Assembly: GCA_027037535.1 (NCBI GenBank)
Contig: JALVZQ010000003.1
Span: forward strand, 330,890-394,889
Length of the DNA stretch: 64,000 nucleotides
Origin: Acidilobaceae archaeon
Lineage (GTDB): Archaea > Thermoproteota > Thermoprotei_A > Sulfolobales > Acidilobaceae
Direction of reading: 5' to 3'
Shown one piece after another: positions 44,357 to 52,459 of the stretch. Numbering within the stretch: the stretch's first letter is position 1; each line of letters opens with the position of its first letter. The notes beneath the pieces are model-generated. The model saw nothing but the letters and a program-made list of their open reading frames with translations, was not told where the DNA came from and did no database searches. Position numbers and translations under genes: made by a program.

Positions 44357-45025
44357 TCAATATTCGTTGAGAATACTCTTATGACGAGCTATAATCTTAT
44401 TCAGTACCTGTACAGGATCGGGACTGGTTGTTATCATTCTACCTATTATCTCATAGTCTGCTCCGGCCCTCAACGCATCTCCCGGCTCTGCTCCCTGGGC
44501 TCCGATCCCAGGGCTAAGTATCTTAATCCCTGGACCCAGCTCTCTCCTCATTATTCTTATGTTTTCCGGACGCGTCGCGGGAGCGACAACTCCCCAGGGC
44601 TTTATTTGCCTGGTCGTTCCTAGAATTTTGTCCTTGCATGGATCTATCACGTCCTTAGAGCCAGGATGACTCATCGACGCCACCAGGACAAGGCGGATAT
44701 CTCTCATGTCGAGATAGTGTTTTAGCTCTTCGAGCGCGTTTCTTCTCCCAACGAATGCATGTGCTATTACCGCATCTATACTATCTGGGAACTCGTCTAG
44801 AATAGTCTTCATTGTATAGTAGATGTCGGCAAGTTTTAGGTCTACGACGAGTAATTTCTCTGGACAAGGGCGTTTGATCGCTTCCACTATTTTTGGGGGT
44901 GATGTTCCTATGAGATTTGGCCAGCCCAGCTTGTATCCAGCAACCAAACCACACGTCCTCTCGACGAGGCTTGTTATCTTATCCTTATTCGATTTGAGGC
45001 TGTCTAACGCGATTATTGTCCTCAA
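44357..45025 (-). CDS. pyrF: Orotidine 5'-phosphate decarboxylase
   Basis: 222 residues. DLKLADI (D62, K64, D67) is the catalytic D-x-K-x-x-D signature; K32 and D8 (IALDSL) complete the phosphate/ribose site, and GIGAQGAEPGDALRAGADYEIIGR (in part: LSPGIGAQGAEPGDAL) is the phosphate-binding loop. It makes UMP from OMP. I place the start at TTG 45025, giving the usual N terminus (M)RTIIALD, because GGAGGG lies 10 bases upstream; a TTG at 45043 would overlap that ribosome site. Stands alone, with no other pyr genes nearby. Confidence 0.93.
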   Translation of the reverse strand: MRTIIALDSLKSNKDKITSLVERTCGLVAGYKLGWPNLIGTSPPKIVEAIKRPCPEKLLVVDLKLADIYYTMKTILDEFPDSIDAVIAHAFVGRRNALEELKHYLDMRDIRLVLVASMSHPGSKDVIDPCKDKILGTTRQIKPWGVVAPATRPENIRIMRRELGPGIKILSPGIGAQGAEPGDALRAGADYEIIGRMITTSPDPVQVLNKIIARHKSILNEY

Positions 45026-45196
45026 ATCATATGTTCCCTCCAATAGATGATAGCCCAGATCTCTAGATATAATATAGGCTATTCTATCGGTTAATTCATA
45101 ATTAAACTGTCATATACTGTTTCGTGCAGACTGTATTGTATGACTTGTTTCTCTCCTTAGTGATATGTATTTGTTCTAGAGTAGTGTTATATTTAA

Positions 45197-47338
45197 TTAT
45201 TGTCTACTCCGTAGTAGATACCCTATTCCTATTAGTATTGCAATTGCTGCTATCATAATTATTATAATCTTGTTCGGTCCTAGTTCTGTGTGTTCCACGG
45301 TTGTACTTGTATTGTTTTCTTCTTGTAATTCCTTAGCCAAGTCTAGAGAGTTTAACGACGTGTTCGTTGCCTTAACGACGTGTTGAGATATAATTTCATT
45401 ACCTTTCATTAGTTCTACTGTATACTCGCCGGGTACTACATATATTATGGTCTCATTTCCAGTGCCCGGTATTCTAGTTGTTCCCCCGGGTCCAGAGATC
45501 TCAACAGTGTAATTCTCCGGGATGATTATTCTGATCTGTGATAGTGGTATTTTTATAAGTTTGGCTTCTCCTCGATGAATATTGATATTATAACTTGTGT
45601 TTGCTAGAATAACTGGTGAATTACTTGTGGTTGTGAGTGAATATTCTCCTGGAGCTATGTAGTATTCTTTTCCGGGTTCTATTCTATATGCTTGGTTTGT
45701 CTGGAGATCGTAGAGCGTAATCGTTATGTTTTCAGGAGCTTCTACATGTAATGTACCAAGTAGGTTCTGGTAATCAAGGTAGAGCTCGGCTGGATTTTCT
45801 GCAGTAATGTTTACTATCGTGGAGCTAGTGAGGCCTGCTCTGGATCCAATATAGTTTTCTGGCTTTGGGAGCGTGATCGTTATACTATATTTCCCGGGTG
45901 GAAGATAGGTTTTCAGAGTACTGGAGCCAGCTATGATACTGTAGAGGGTGTACCCGCTAGTTATATTAGCTATTTGGATCTCTGCTCTGGGAATTGTGTG
46001 TACAGTCAGCAATGTATTCTTTATTATGCTTGCTTCTAATAATGTAAATGCTATTATGGTTTTTGCCGCGTATGAATACGTGTTTATCCTAGTGTAATAT
46101 ATTGCGTTAGGATTGTTCGGAGACTGTACTGGGAAGATTTCTTGATTTATGAAGTCGCGGGCATGTACCTCGTATGAAGATATCCATTGTGTTGTTGTTT
46201 CTTGAGAGCTAATATTAATGAATAGGATTGCTAGTTTTTCTGTCTCGCTTTGCAAATTATATCGGGCTTCCACAAATGTGATTAATGATGTGTTTCTGAG
46301 TGCTTGTGTTCCACAGCATAGTCTCTTGTCTGTACTTAATTCTATTATTGGATTGCCTGGGGTGGTGTTCATGTTTATGATGTATATTTTGTTGTCTGTT
46401 CCTATTAGGAGGATATCGGTTTGATTATCGAGGGTTAGCCAACTGTTGGTTAGTATATCGCTCGTTATGTTAATAGTATATGTTAAATGAAGTGTTCTCG
46501 ACGTAGGATTGTACTCGTAAATGAGTGGGATTGAATTGTTTTGTAGCCCGGTTGAAAGATATTTTCCACTCGGACTCCATTGTATTCCGGACGGGGCAAT
46601 GTATGTGGTTTCCGTTGTGATTGTCGAGGACTCATATATTTTTTCGAAATTATTGTTCATTAATATGATTTTCCAGTTTTTAGACTGATTCTGTTCAATG
46701 CTATCGTTATAGTTGTATCCCGATATAGCTAACAAACCATACTTGTTATTATAATCGATGCTTCGGATCGTGAAGTTCTCTATTCTGGTCTCACCTTGGA
46801 AGGTGCCATTACAGTTGAGTTTAATTATTTTGCTAGATACTCCTTGGAAGAATCCTATTAAGTAATATGACCAGTTGTATTCGTCTCCTAATATTGTTGA
46901 ATCTATTTTGAGTTTATAGTCCTTAGATGTATCGATTCCTGCCAAGTATATTGTGCCGTTATTCTTGTCGAACGTGACACTGTTAACGACAGTATCGTTT
47001 AGAGTTATTACTTTCTCGAGTCTAGGTATGCCGTTACTAATATTTACAATTATTATATTGGAAAATGACAAGTTACCGTATTCTTCTACGGGTGTATAAT
47101 ACAAGCTAACCGTATAAATGAGATTATTGTTGCATAGAATAGCCCTATTAGTATTCATAAGATACGGACCTGAGCTATATGAGTCTTCTGGCCCTTCTAT
47201 AGTAGCACTAACTGTGCCGGCCTCATTCCAGACAACGCTATATGGCGAACCCTGTATCTCGAGAGACCAAGCATGTATACTTGTTGCAACAAATAATATG
47301 AAGAGAACTAGCAAGCCATACCTCTTATACAGAGACAT
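45197..47338 (-). CDS. Anchored beta-propeller/PEGA-like surface protein (paralogue B)
   Basis: 713 residues. Signal peptide (YGLLVLFILFVATSIHAW), a propeller-like region (GIQWSPSGKYLSTGLQNNS, IDYNNKYGLLAISGYNY), then three short PEGA-like units with Y/A-P-G-E/K-Y turns (LPPGKYSITITLP, IAPGEYSLTTTS, VVPGEYTVELMKG), a stalk and a membrane helix (IIIIMIAAIAILIGIGYLL). It is a clear paralogue of the next gene in order and motifs (GGTTRIPG versus GGSTVIEG; LLGTLHVEAP versus LLGRFVISTP). 27 bases downstream of that gene, so cotranscribed. Confidence 0.8.
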   Translation of the reverse strand: MSLYKRYGLLVLFILFVATSIHAWSLEIQGSPYSVVWNEAGTVSATIEGPEDSYSSGPYLMNTNRAILCNNNLIYTVSLYYTPVEEYGNLSFSNIIIVNISNGIPRLEKVITLNDTVVNSVTFDKNNGTIYLAGIDTSKDYKLKIDSTILGDEYNWSYYLIGFFQGVSSKIIKLNCNGTFQGETRIENFTIRSIDYNNKYGLLAISGYNYNDSIEQNQSKNWKIILMNNNFEKIYESSTITTETTYIAPSGIQWSPSGKYLSTGLQNNSIPLIYEYNPTSRTLHLTYTINITSDILTNSWLTLDNQTDILLIGTDNKIYIINMNTTPGNPIIELSTDKRLCCGTQALRNTSLITFVEARYNLQSETEKLAILFINISSQETTTQWISSYEVHARDFINQEIFPVQSPNNPNAIYYTRINTYSYAAKTIIAFTLLEASIIKNTLLTVHTIPRAEIQIANITSGYTLYSIIAGSSTLKTYLPPGKYSITITLPKPENYIGSRAGLTSSTIVNITAENPAELYLDYQNLLGTLHVEAPENITITLYDLQTNQAYRIEPGKEYYIAPGEYSLTTTSNSPVILANTSYNINIHRGEAKLIKIPLSQIRIIIPENYTVEISGPGGTTRIPGTGNETIIYVVPGEYTVELMKGNEIISQHVVKATNTSLNSLDLAKELQEENNTSTTVEHTELGPNKIIIIMIAAIAILIGIGYLLRSRQ

Positions 47339-47365
47339 TGCATAGACCCCTCTCCCTGTTAGCCA

Positions 47366-49636
47366 TTATTTGGCCTTCAAATAGCGTATAGCGAACAATA
47401 TTACAACTACTACACCGATCAAAAATACGCTACCAAGGATATTGTTATTAGGTGAATCCTGTGTTTGATTTTCAGATTCCGTCTGCGTATAGCCCAGGGC
47501 GTCATACATTACTATGTCTCCTCCTTTTAGATATAAAGTGCTTGTTCTCTCCTCTCCGCTCTCCAGATTAACGAGTTTAATCGTATAGTTGCCTGGTATA
47601 ACCCACAGTGTTGTTATCCCTTCCACCCCCTCTATTACTGTTGATCCGCCAGGTCCTCTAACAATTACTTTATGATAATTGTTTGTAGCAATATATAACT
47701 GTGCTAGCGTGAGATTCATTTTGTAGATCTCTCCCTGTTCTATGTCTATCGTATATGTTGAATTTACAAGATAAGTAGGATTATTACTCGAGATCTTCAC
47801 CATGTATCTCCCAGGAGCTAAATAATAGAGTGTAGACTGATTGATTATTATTCCATGGCTTCTATGCATCTCATAAAGCTCTACTGTTATATTCGTATTC
47901 GACGGAGTACTTATCACAAAGCGGCCGAGAAGATGATTATAATCTAGGAATAATTCTACTGATTCATTCCTTGATAATACGACGTTCCTAGCCTGTGCTA
48001 GTATGCCGTTTGGCCCAATATAATTATTAGGTTTAGGTAGTTGGAAAAGTATGGTGTAGGTCGATGGTTTATTATAATAGATTATTGTCTTGGTAACCGC
48101 AGTTATTTTGTCGATATAGTGTGATTCTGAACTGCTAATGTTGATCATGGCTCCAGGCTCTGTATGGATGACTATGCGAGACATGTTTGTGATAGAGATT
48201 ATATCAAAATAAGTATCTAGTATAATCGTGTTGTTCCCTGATATGTATTCTAGTTTATAGGGCCTCGGGTATGTTATTATGTAGTCCCCGTTTGATGGAT
48301 ACCTGTATTGGTTACCAGTTATTGGTAACATATTGAGTCTTAACGACGGAGTATTCCATGTCGTAACACTATAATGTACAGGGATTATCGTCGGGGTCCC
48401 ATTATAATTATAAATGTAGAGTCCCCTTATTGAGCTCTGGGGTATTAGTCTCCACGAGTAATTGGGGAATAAAAAGTATTCAGCATAGTTTAGAATAAAT
48501 GTAGTCAGTGGAAGATCCTTGATAGGTTGATTGCCGCAGCATATAATCATACTCGTTGCTATACTCGTGTTATAATGAGTAGTAATCTTGAATTCACTGT
48601 TTTCAATATTATAGATGTAAAGGCTTGATCGATTTCCTAATAGTAGAGTATCGTTGTATCCGATCCATGATAGTGTTAGTAGTGGAGATTCGATAATGGT
48701 GTTCTCTACCAGTGCCTCGCCCAGGGTATTGTTCTCCACGCTATACAAGTATATTACTGGATGATTCTCTCTGAGGTGTCCTGCGGCTAGATACGTACCT
48801 GTTGGACTCCATTTTATCCCGGTGGGTGGAACTATCATGGTGTCTAATGGATATTTGTTAGACTCGTATATTGTCCTTAGACTCGTCGCATTTAGTACAA
48901 GTATATTCCAGTCGTTTAGGATTAACTCTTCGTTACTACCTGGGCTCACCAGAACAGGGTAACCTTCTATTGCGAGTAGGTTATGGACGGGATTATAGTC
49001 TATGCTCTCTATAGAGTATCCATAGTAGCCTTTTTGTGAAATTATGTTCATGCCACAGTCTAGTTTTAATATTATACTCCTAGCCCCGATTATCTGGTTA
49101 TATAGGAATCCTACTTGTTCTCCCGATATCATTGATACTTGGAGCTCCTCCTCATGAATATAGAGCGGGTATTCTGCGTCGATAGACGATATGTAGAAAG
49201 TATCGTTCTTGCCTTGTGCTAGATCGGTTATTATCATTGAATTGAATCTCTTTAGCTTCTGGAATTCATAACTGTTAGTTTGGGGATCGTATTTAACTGT
49301 AAAGAGTTCTGCGATTGCTTGGTATGAGGAGTCATTGGTTAAAGCAATGACATTAATAGCATATACAGGTGAACCGTTGCATTGAACGTATTCGGGGACT
49401 CCAATTATTGTTGCATTGGACGCGTTGAATGGTATATTATCAATAGTGTAGGTTGAGTTTGATAGTCCACCGCGTATAGTTGTGACTGGCGATCCGATTA
49501 TTTCTAGGTTAAGATATGGATAGGTAATGGAGTGTGTTGGTAGACTTGTAAGCATGACTATTGTTGTTAGTAGGAATACGGCTATAGATTGTTTCTTTGG
49601 CAATTCCCTCTTACCTAGTATTATGTTGTGAGACAC
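47366..49636 (-). CDS. Anchored beta-propeller/PEGA-like surface protein (paralogue A)
   Basis: 756 residues from GTG 49636. Signal (SIAVFLLTTIVMLTSLPTHS), propeller region (GIKWSPTGTYLAAGHLREN, SIDYNPVHNLLAIEGY), PEGA-like units (LAPGRYMVKISS, WVIPGNYTIKLVN) and a C-terminal helix (GSVFLIGVVVVILFAIRYL). Numerous N-x-S/T sequons and a CC pair (ICCGNQPI, CCGTQAL in the paralogue). A TATA element about 30 bases upstream implies a nearly leaderless message. The pair likely forms a hetero-complex at the cell surface. Function unknown. Confidence 0.8.
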   Translation of the reverse strand: MSHNIILGKRELPKKQSIAVFLLTTIVMLTSLPTHSITYPYLNLEIIGSPVTTIRGGLSNSTYTIDNIPFNASNATIIGVPEYVQCNGSPVYAINVIALTNDSSYQAIAELFTVKYDPQTNSYEFQKLKRFNSMIITDLAQGKNDTFYISSIDAEYPLYIHEEELQVSMISGEQVGFLYNQIIGARSIILKLDCGMNIISQKGYYGYSIESIDYNPVHNLLAIEGYPVLVSPGSNEELILNDWNILVLNATSLRTIYESNKYPLDTMIVPPTGIKWSPTGTYLAAGHLRENHPVIYLYSVENNTLGEALVENTIIESPLLTLSWIGYNDTLLLGNRSSLYIYNIENSEFKITTHYNTSIATSMIICCGNQPIKDLPLTTFILNYAEYFLFPNYSWRLIPQSSIRGLYIYNYNGTPTIIPVHYSVTTWNTPSLRLNMLPITGNQYRYPSNGDYIITYPRPYKLEYISGNNTIILDTYFDIISITNMSRIVIHTEPGAMINISSSESHYIDKITAVTKTIIYYNKPSTYTILFQLPKPNNYIGPNGILAQARNVVLSRNESVELFLDYNHLLGRFVISTPSNTNITVELYEMHRSHGIIINQSTLYYLAPGRYMVKISSNNPTYLVNSTYTIDIEQGEIYKMNLTLAQLYIATNNYHKVIVRGPGGSTVIEGVEGITTLWVIPGNYTIKLVNLESGEERTSTLYLKGGDIVMYDALGYTQTESENQTQDSPNNNILGSVFLIGVVVVILFAIRYLKAK

Positions 49637-49660
49637 TATGTGTATATGTTTATCGATTAA

Positions 49661-49670
49661 CTACTTATAT
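49661..49670 (-). promoter_or_regulatory. TATA box for paralogous surface-protein pair
   Basis: Minus-strand ATATAAGTAG lies between the herA stop (49675) and the GTG start at 49636, so the pair has its own promoter and is probably translated from a leaderless or near-leaderless transcript. Confidence 0.5.
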
Positions 49671-49674
49671 CGGA

Positions 49675-51246
49675 TCAATATAGTTCTCTTAGTTCATCAA
49701 GTATTTCTTTCTCTTGCTCTTCTAGTGTCTTTGGCCTGTATTTGCTCCATTCTTCTACGAGGTCTATGTCTACTCCTCCAGTCCTGACTGGGCACAGGTC
49801 TATTTTCACCATCGCAGGTATCTTAGTCATTGAGCCTAGCACTATTGCTTCTCCTGGGTTTAGGCTCGATAATAGTGATAGGAGATCTTCGCTCATTTGC
49901 TCGCTGGCCGCCTGTATGTATCTTTTGTCGTTCGGCTCCACGATTCTCAGTATTATTTTATTGTTTGTCTGGCTCAGCACGTCTTGATCAACATTCTTTG
50001 GCCTCTGGCTTACGAGTATTAGTCCAACGCCGAATTTTCTTCCTTCTCGGGCTATTCGGCCAGCCCAATATTTGGTTAGGGTCGATCCTTCTCTAGGTAT
50101 AAGTACGTGGGCCTCTTCTATGACTACGAGTACTGGGACGGGATAGCCGGTGCCTGTTATTTTTAGCCGTTTTCTCTCGTCAAGGAGTCTTCTGAGATAG
50201 TGGCTTACTACTGCGTCTGCTCCGAACTCGTCGACACTACTCAGGTCAATTATGTTTAGATACCCTGGCTCTATGTAGGATTCAAGACTTGTAGGCACAG
50301 ATTCGTCTAATACGTCTCCATATATATCTAATATATCATCTAGTCTATTTAGAACTCCTGGTAGACTCTCTTTGTTGCCTGTCCTGTTGGCAGCGATTCT
50401 TGCTTCTCCCTTTAGTCTCTCTATGAAGCTTTTTCCTCTGATTACTGCTGGCTCTGTTCCCTCCGCTATTTTCTCCATAAGGTTTTTCCATGCTTCTCTA
50501 AGTATTCTTTCTTGGTTGTGTGCTTTCTCCGGGATTCTTGCTAGTCTCCTGAGCTCTGAGAAGTTTAGTACCAGGGGATTGATTTTCGGTGCTTTTACCC
50601 GTGTTTTACCCGGAGCGATTTCCTTGTCTGCAGCAGCGTATTCTCCATGTATGTCGAATATAACCATTGTTCCTCCTAGGCCTGAAACTATCCTGTTCGA
50701 TAATACGCAGACCGTGTTGCTTTTCCCTCCTCCTGTGACTGCTAGTATTGCTAGGTGGCGGGTTAGTTTGTTTACGTTTATGTTGAACTCGACTTCTCTT
50801 TGGCTTGTTAGTGAGCCTAGTCTTATCCAGTTCTTTGACTCGCTCCTGAATACTTTGTTTAGTGCTTTTATTCCTGCGATGTATATTTCTGTCATGGGGT
50901 CTACCGGCATAGATGGGTTCTGGACGAGTCCTTTCTCAACTAGAGGCTCTAAGAGGCTTATCCATCGTATATAACCGTACCTGTATATCCTGTCCCTGAC
51001 ATCTGGATAGCTTGTTAGACTCTCTATTTCCTCGACATCCCTAGCCTTCTCGCCCAACAATATATTACCTGACTGCACCTTCTCAACGACTCCTAGGACG
51101 CATCCCTCTATTGTCTCCGCGACCACGTACATTCCTGTTCTAGGAGTTATCAGGTTATGAAATAGAATAGTGCTCGACTGCGGATCGCTTTCACCCACGA
51201 TCCAGCCAGCTGGATCAGCCAGTGCATAGTCGGGACACTTACTCAC
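49675..51246 (-). CDS. herA: HerA DNA translocase/helicase
   Basis: 523 residues. An N-terminal HAS-barrel-like domain precedes LAILAVTGGGKSNTVCVL (Walker A at about 171-178). VLVVIEEAHVLIPREG is Walker B, and GRIAREGRKFGVGLILVSQRPKNVD with the arginine-finger region follow. HerA is a hexameric bipolar helicase that partners NurA to resect DNA ends for recombination. GTG 51246 follows GGGAGGT inside the end of nurA; the genes overlap by 8 bases. Last gene of the repair operon. Confidence 0.96.
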   Translation of the reverse strand: MSKCPDYALADPAGWIVGESDPQSSTILFHNLITPRTGMYVVAETIEGCVLGVVEKVQSGNILLGEKARDVEEIESLTSYPDVRDRIYRYGYIRWISLLEPLVEKGLVQNPSMPVDPMTEIYIAGIKALNKVFRSESKNWIRLGSLTSQREVEFNINVNKLTRHLAILAVTGGGKSNTVCVLSNRIVSGLGGTMVIFDIHGEYAAADKEIAPGKTRVKAPKINPLVLNFSELRRLARIPEKAHNQERILREAWKNLMEKIAEGTEPAVIRGKSFIERLKGEARIAANRTGNKESLPGVLNRLDDILDIYGDVLDESVPTSLESYIEPGYLNIIDLSSVDEFGADAVVSHYLRRLLDERKRLKITGTGYPVPVLVVIEEAHVLIPREGSTLTKYWAGRIAREGRKFGVGLILVSQRPKNVDQDVLSQTNNKIILRIVEPNDKRYIQAASEQMSEDLLSLLSSLNPGEAIVLGSMTKIPAMVKIDLCPVRTGGVDIDLVEEWSKYRPKTLEEQEKEILDELRELY

Positions 51247-52459
51247 CGAGCATCGACCTCCCTGTACGGTCCAGGCTAAAGCCCAAGATTGTTACTGCGT
51301 GGAGGAGATCCCTCCGGGATAAATGGGATTGCCTGTGAGCGATATTGAGGACAATGGGATATCCCTTCGCCGTAGGGAGAGACAAAAACCATTCAACTAT
51401 TCTCAGCGCCTCCTCTCTGCCAGTATCCGCGTCAACTGGAGGTAGACGGTCAACTGGGTATACGGCCTCTATCCGGAGTATTTGGGCTCCCTCCCGTAAA
51501 CGTAGGTAGAACGAAACCACTGTTAGGCCTTGTTGGAAATAGTCTCCCAGAGGTTGTGGGAAGAATTCTTTGCTGACACCGTCTCCTGCCTCCACTGCTC
51601 CACGTCTAACTATGGGCCTTGTTATGAATGGTTTGTAAGGTTCAGCTCTCCTAAGATAGTAGATGTCTGGGAACGTTCCGCCGACAAGGCTCTTGCTCCG
51701 AGTAGTCTTCGTCACGAATACAGGCACTATCTTGTTTTTGAACGATAGGTTGAGGAGTCTCCGCACTGCTACTAGTTTTCCGAGCCATTCTATAAATGCT
51801 ACCCACATTGTGTCATCTGCGTCGAGGCTGAGACCTGCTAGTTCTTCAAGTATAGCCAGTGGATGCTTGGCTTGGAGAGTGCTTATCCAGTCAAGGATTT
51901 GTTCAAGGTTCATGCCGAGTTTTTGCTCTGCTTTTTGCTGGGCTTTTCGGGCTCTCCACTCTGTCTCCGTCCAGGGCCTTCTTCCTGCTAGGAGTGTAGA
52001 GATGCTTCCGTCCCACAGCAAGTATCCTTTTGATAATTCTTCTATTGTCTTCTGTGTTATCCATGCCTCTAGAGTCTCCCTGTAGATCCTTACTCTCTCC
52101 TCGTCTCTACCCGACGGGTATACTATCCCGATGTCGGCGATCCTCTCCTCTCGTAGAACCTTATAACTGTTTCCTATTGGTATCCATGAGCCTGACCATG
52201 CTTGGACAGCATAGATAGTGAAAGCCTCCATGTCTATTGTTGAGCTACCTCCATCCTCGGCCGCGTGCGCTGTATATACTGGGCTCTCCGAGAAGTCTAG
52301 ATCCTCTATTCTTATAATGCTTTTTCGTGCTTTTTCGAGTTTTTCTCTTATTAGTTCTTCTACTGTGGACTTATAATATGCGAGTGCTAGTCGTTCGATT
52401 ACTCCACGCTTTATATGCGCAGCCTCTATCAATGTTTTAGGTATTTTCTCGCTATTCAT
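51239..52459 (-). CDS. nurA: NurA 5'-3' nuclease
   Basis: 406 residues. AAEDGGSSTIDMEAFTIYAV (D69) gives the first catalytic acidic residue of the RNase H-like NurA core, and LLWDGSISTLLAG a second; RQSHLSRRDLLHAVTILG is the conserved C-terminal block. It degrades 5' strands with HerA. I place the start at ATG 52459, which overlaps the rad50 stop as ATGA; a start 8 codons upstream would lie well within rad50. Confidence 0.93.
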   Translation of the reverse strand: MNSEKIPKTLIEAAHIKRGVIERLALAYYKSTVEELIREKLEKARKSIIRIEDLDFSESPVYTAHAAEDGGSSTIDMEAFTIYAVQAWSGSWIPIGNSYKVLREERIADIGIVYPSGRDEERVRIYRETLEAWITQKTIEELSKGYLLWDGSISTLLAGRRPWTETEWRARKAQQKAEQKLGMNLEQILDWISTLQAKHPLAILEELAGLSLDADDTMWVAFIEWLGKLVAVRRLLNLSFKNKIVPVFVTKTTRSKSLVGGTFPDIYYLRRAEPYKPFITRPIVRRGAVEAGDGVSKEFFPQPLGDYFQQGLTVVSFYLRLREGAQILRIEAVYPVDRLPPVDADTGREEALRIVEWFLSLPTAKGYPIVLNIAHRQSHLSRRDLLHAVTILGFSLDRTGRSMLGE

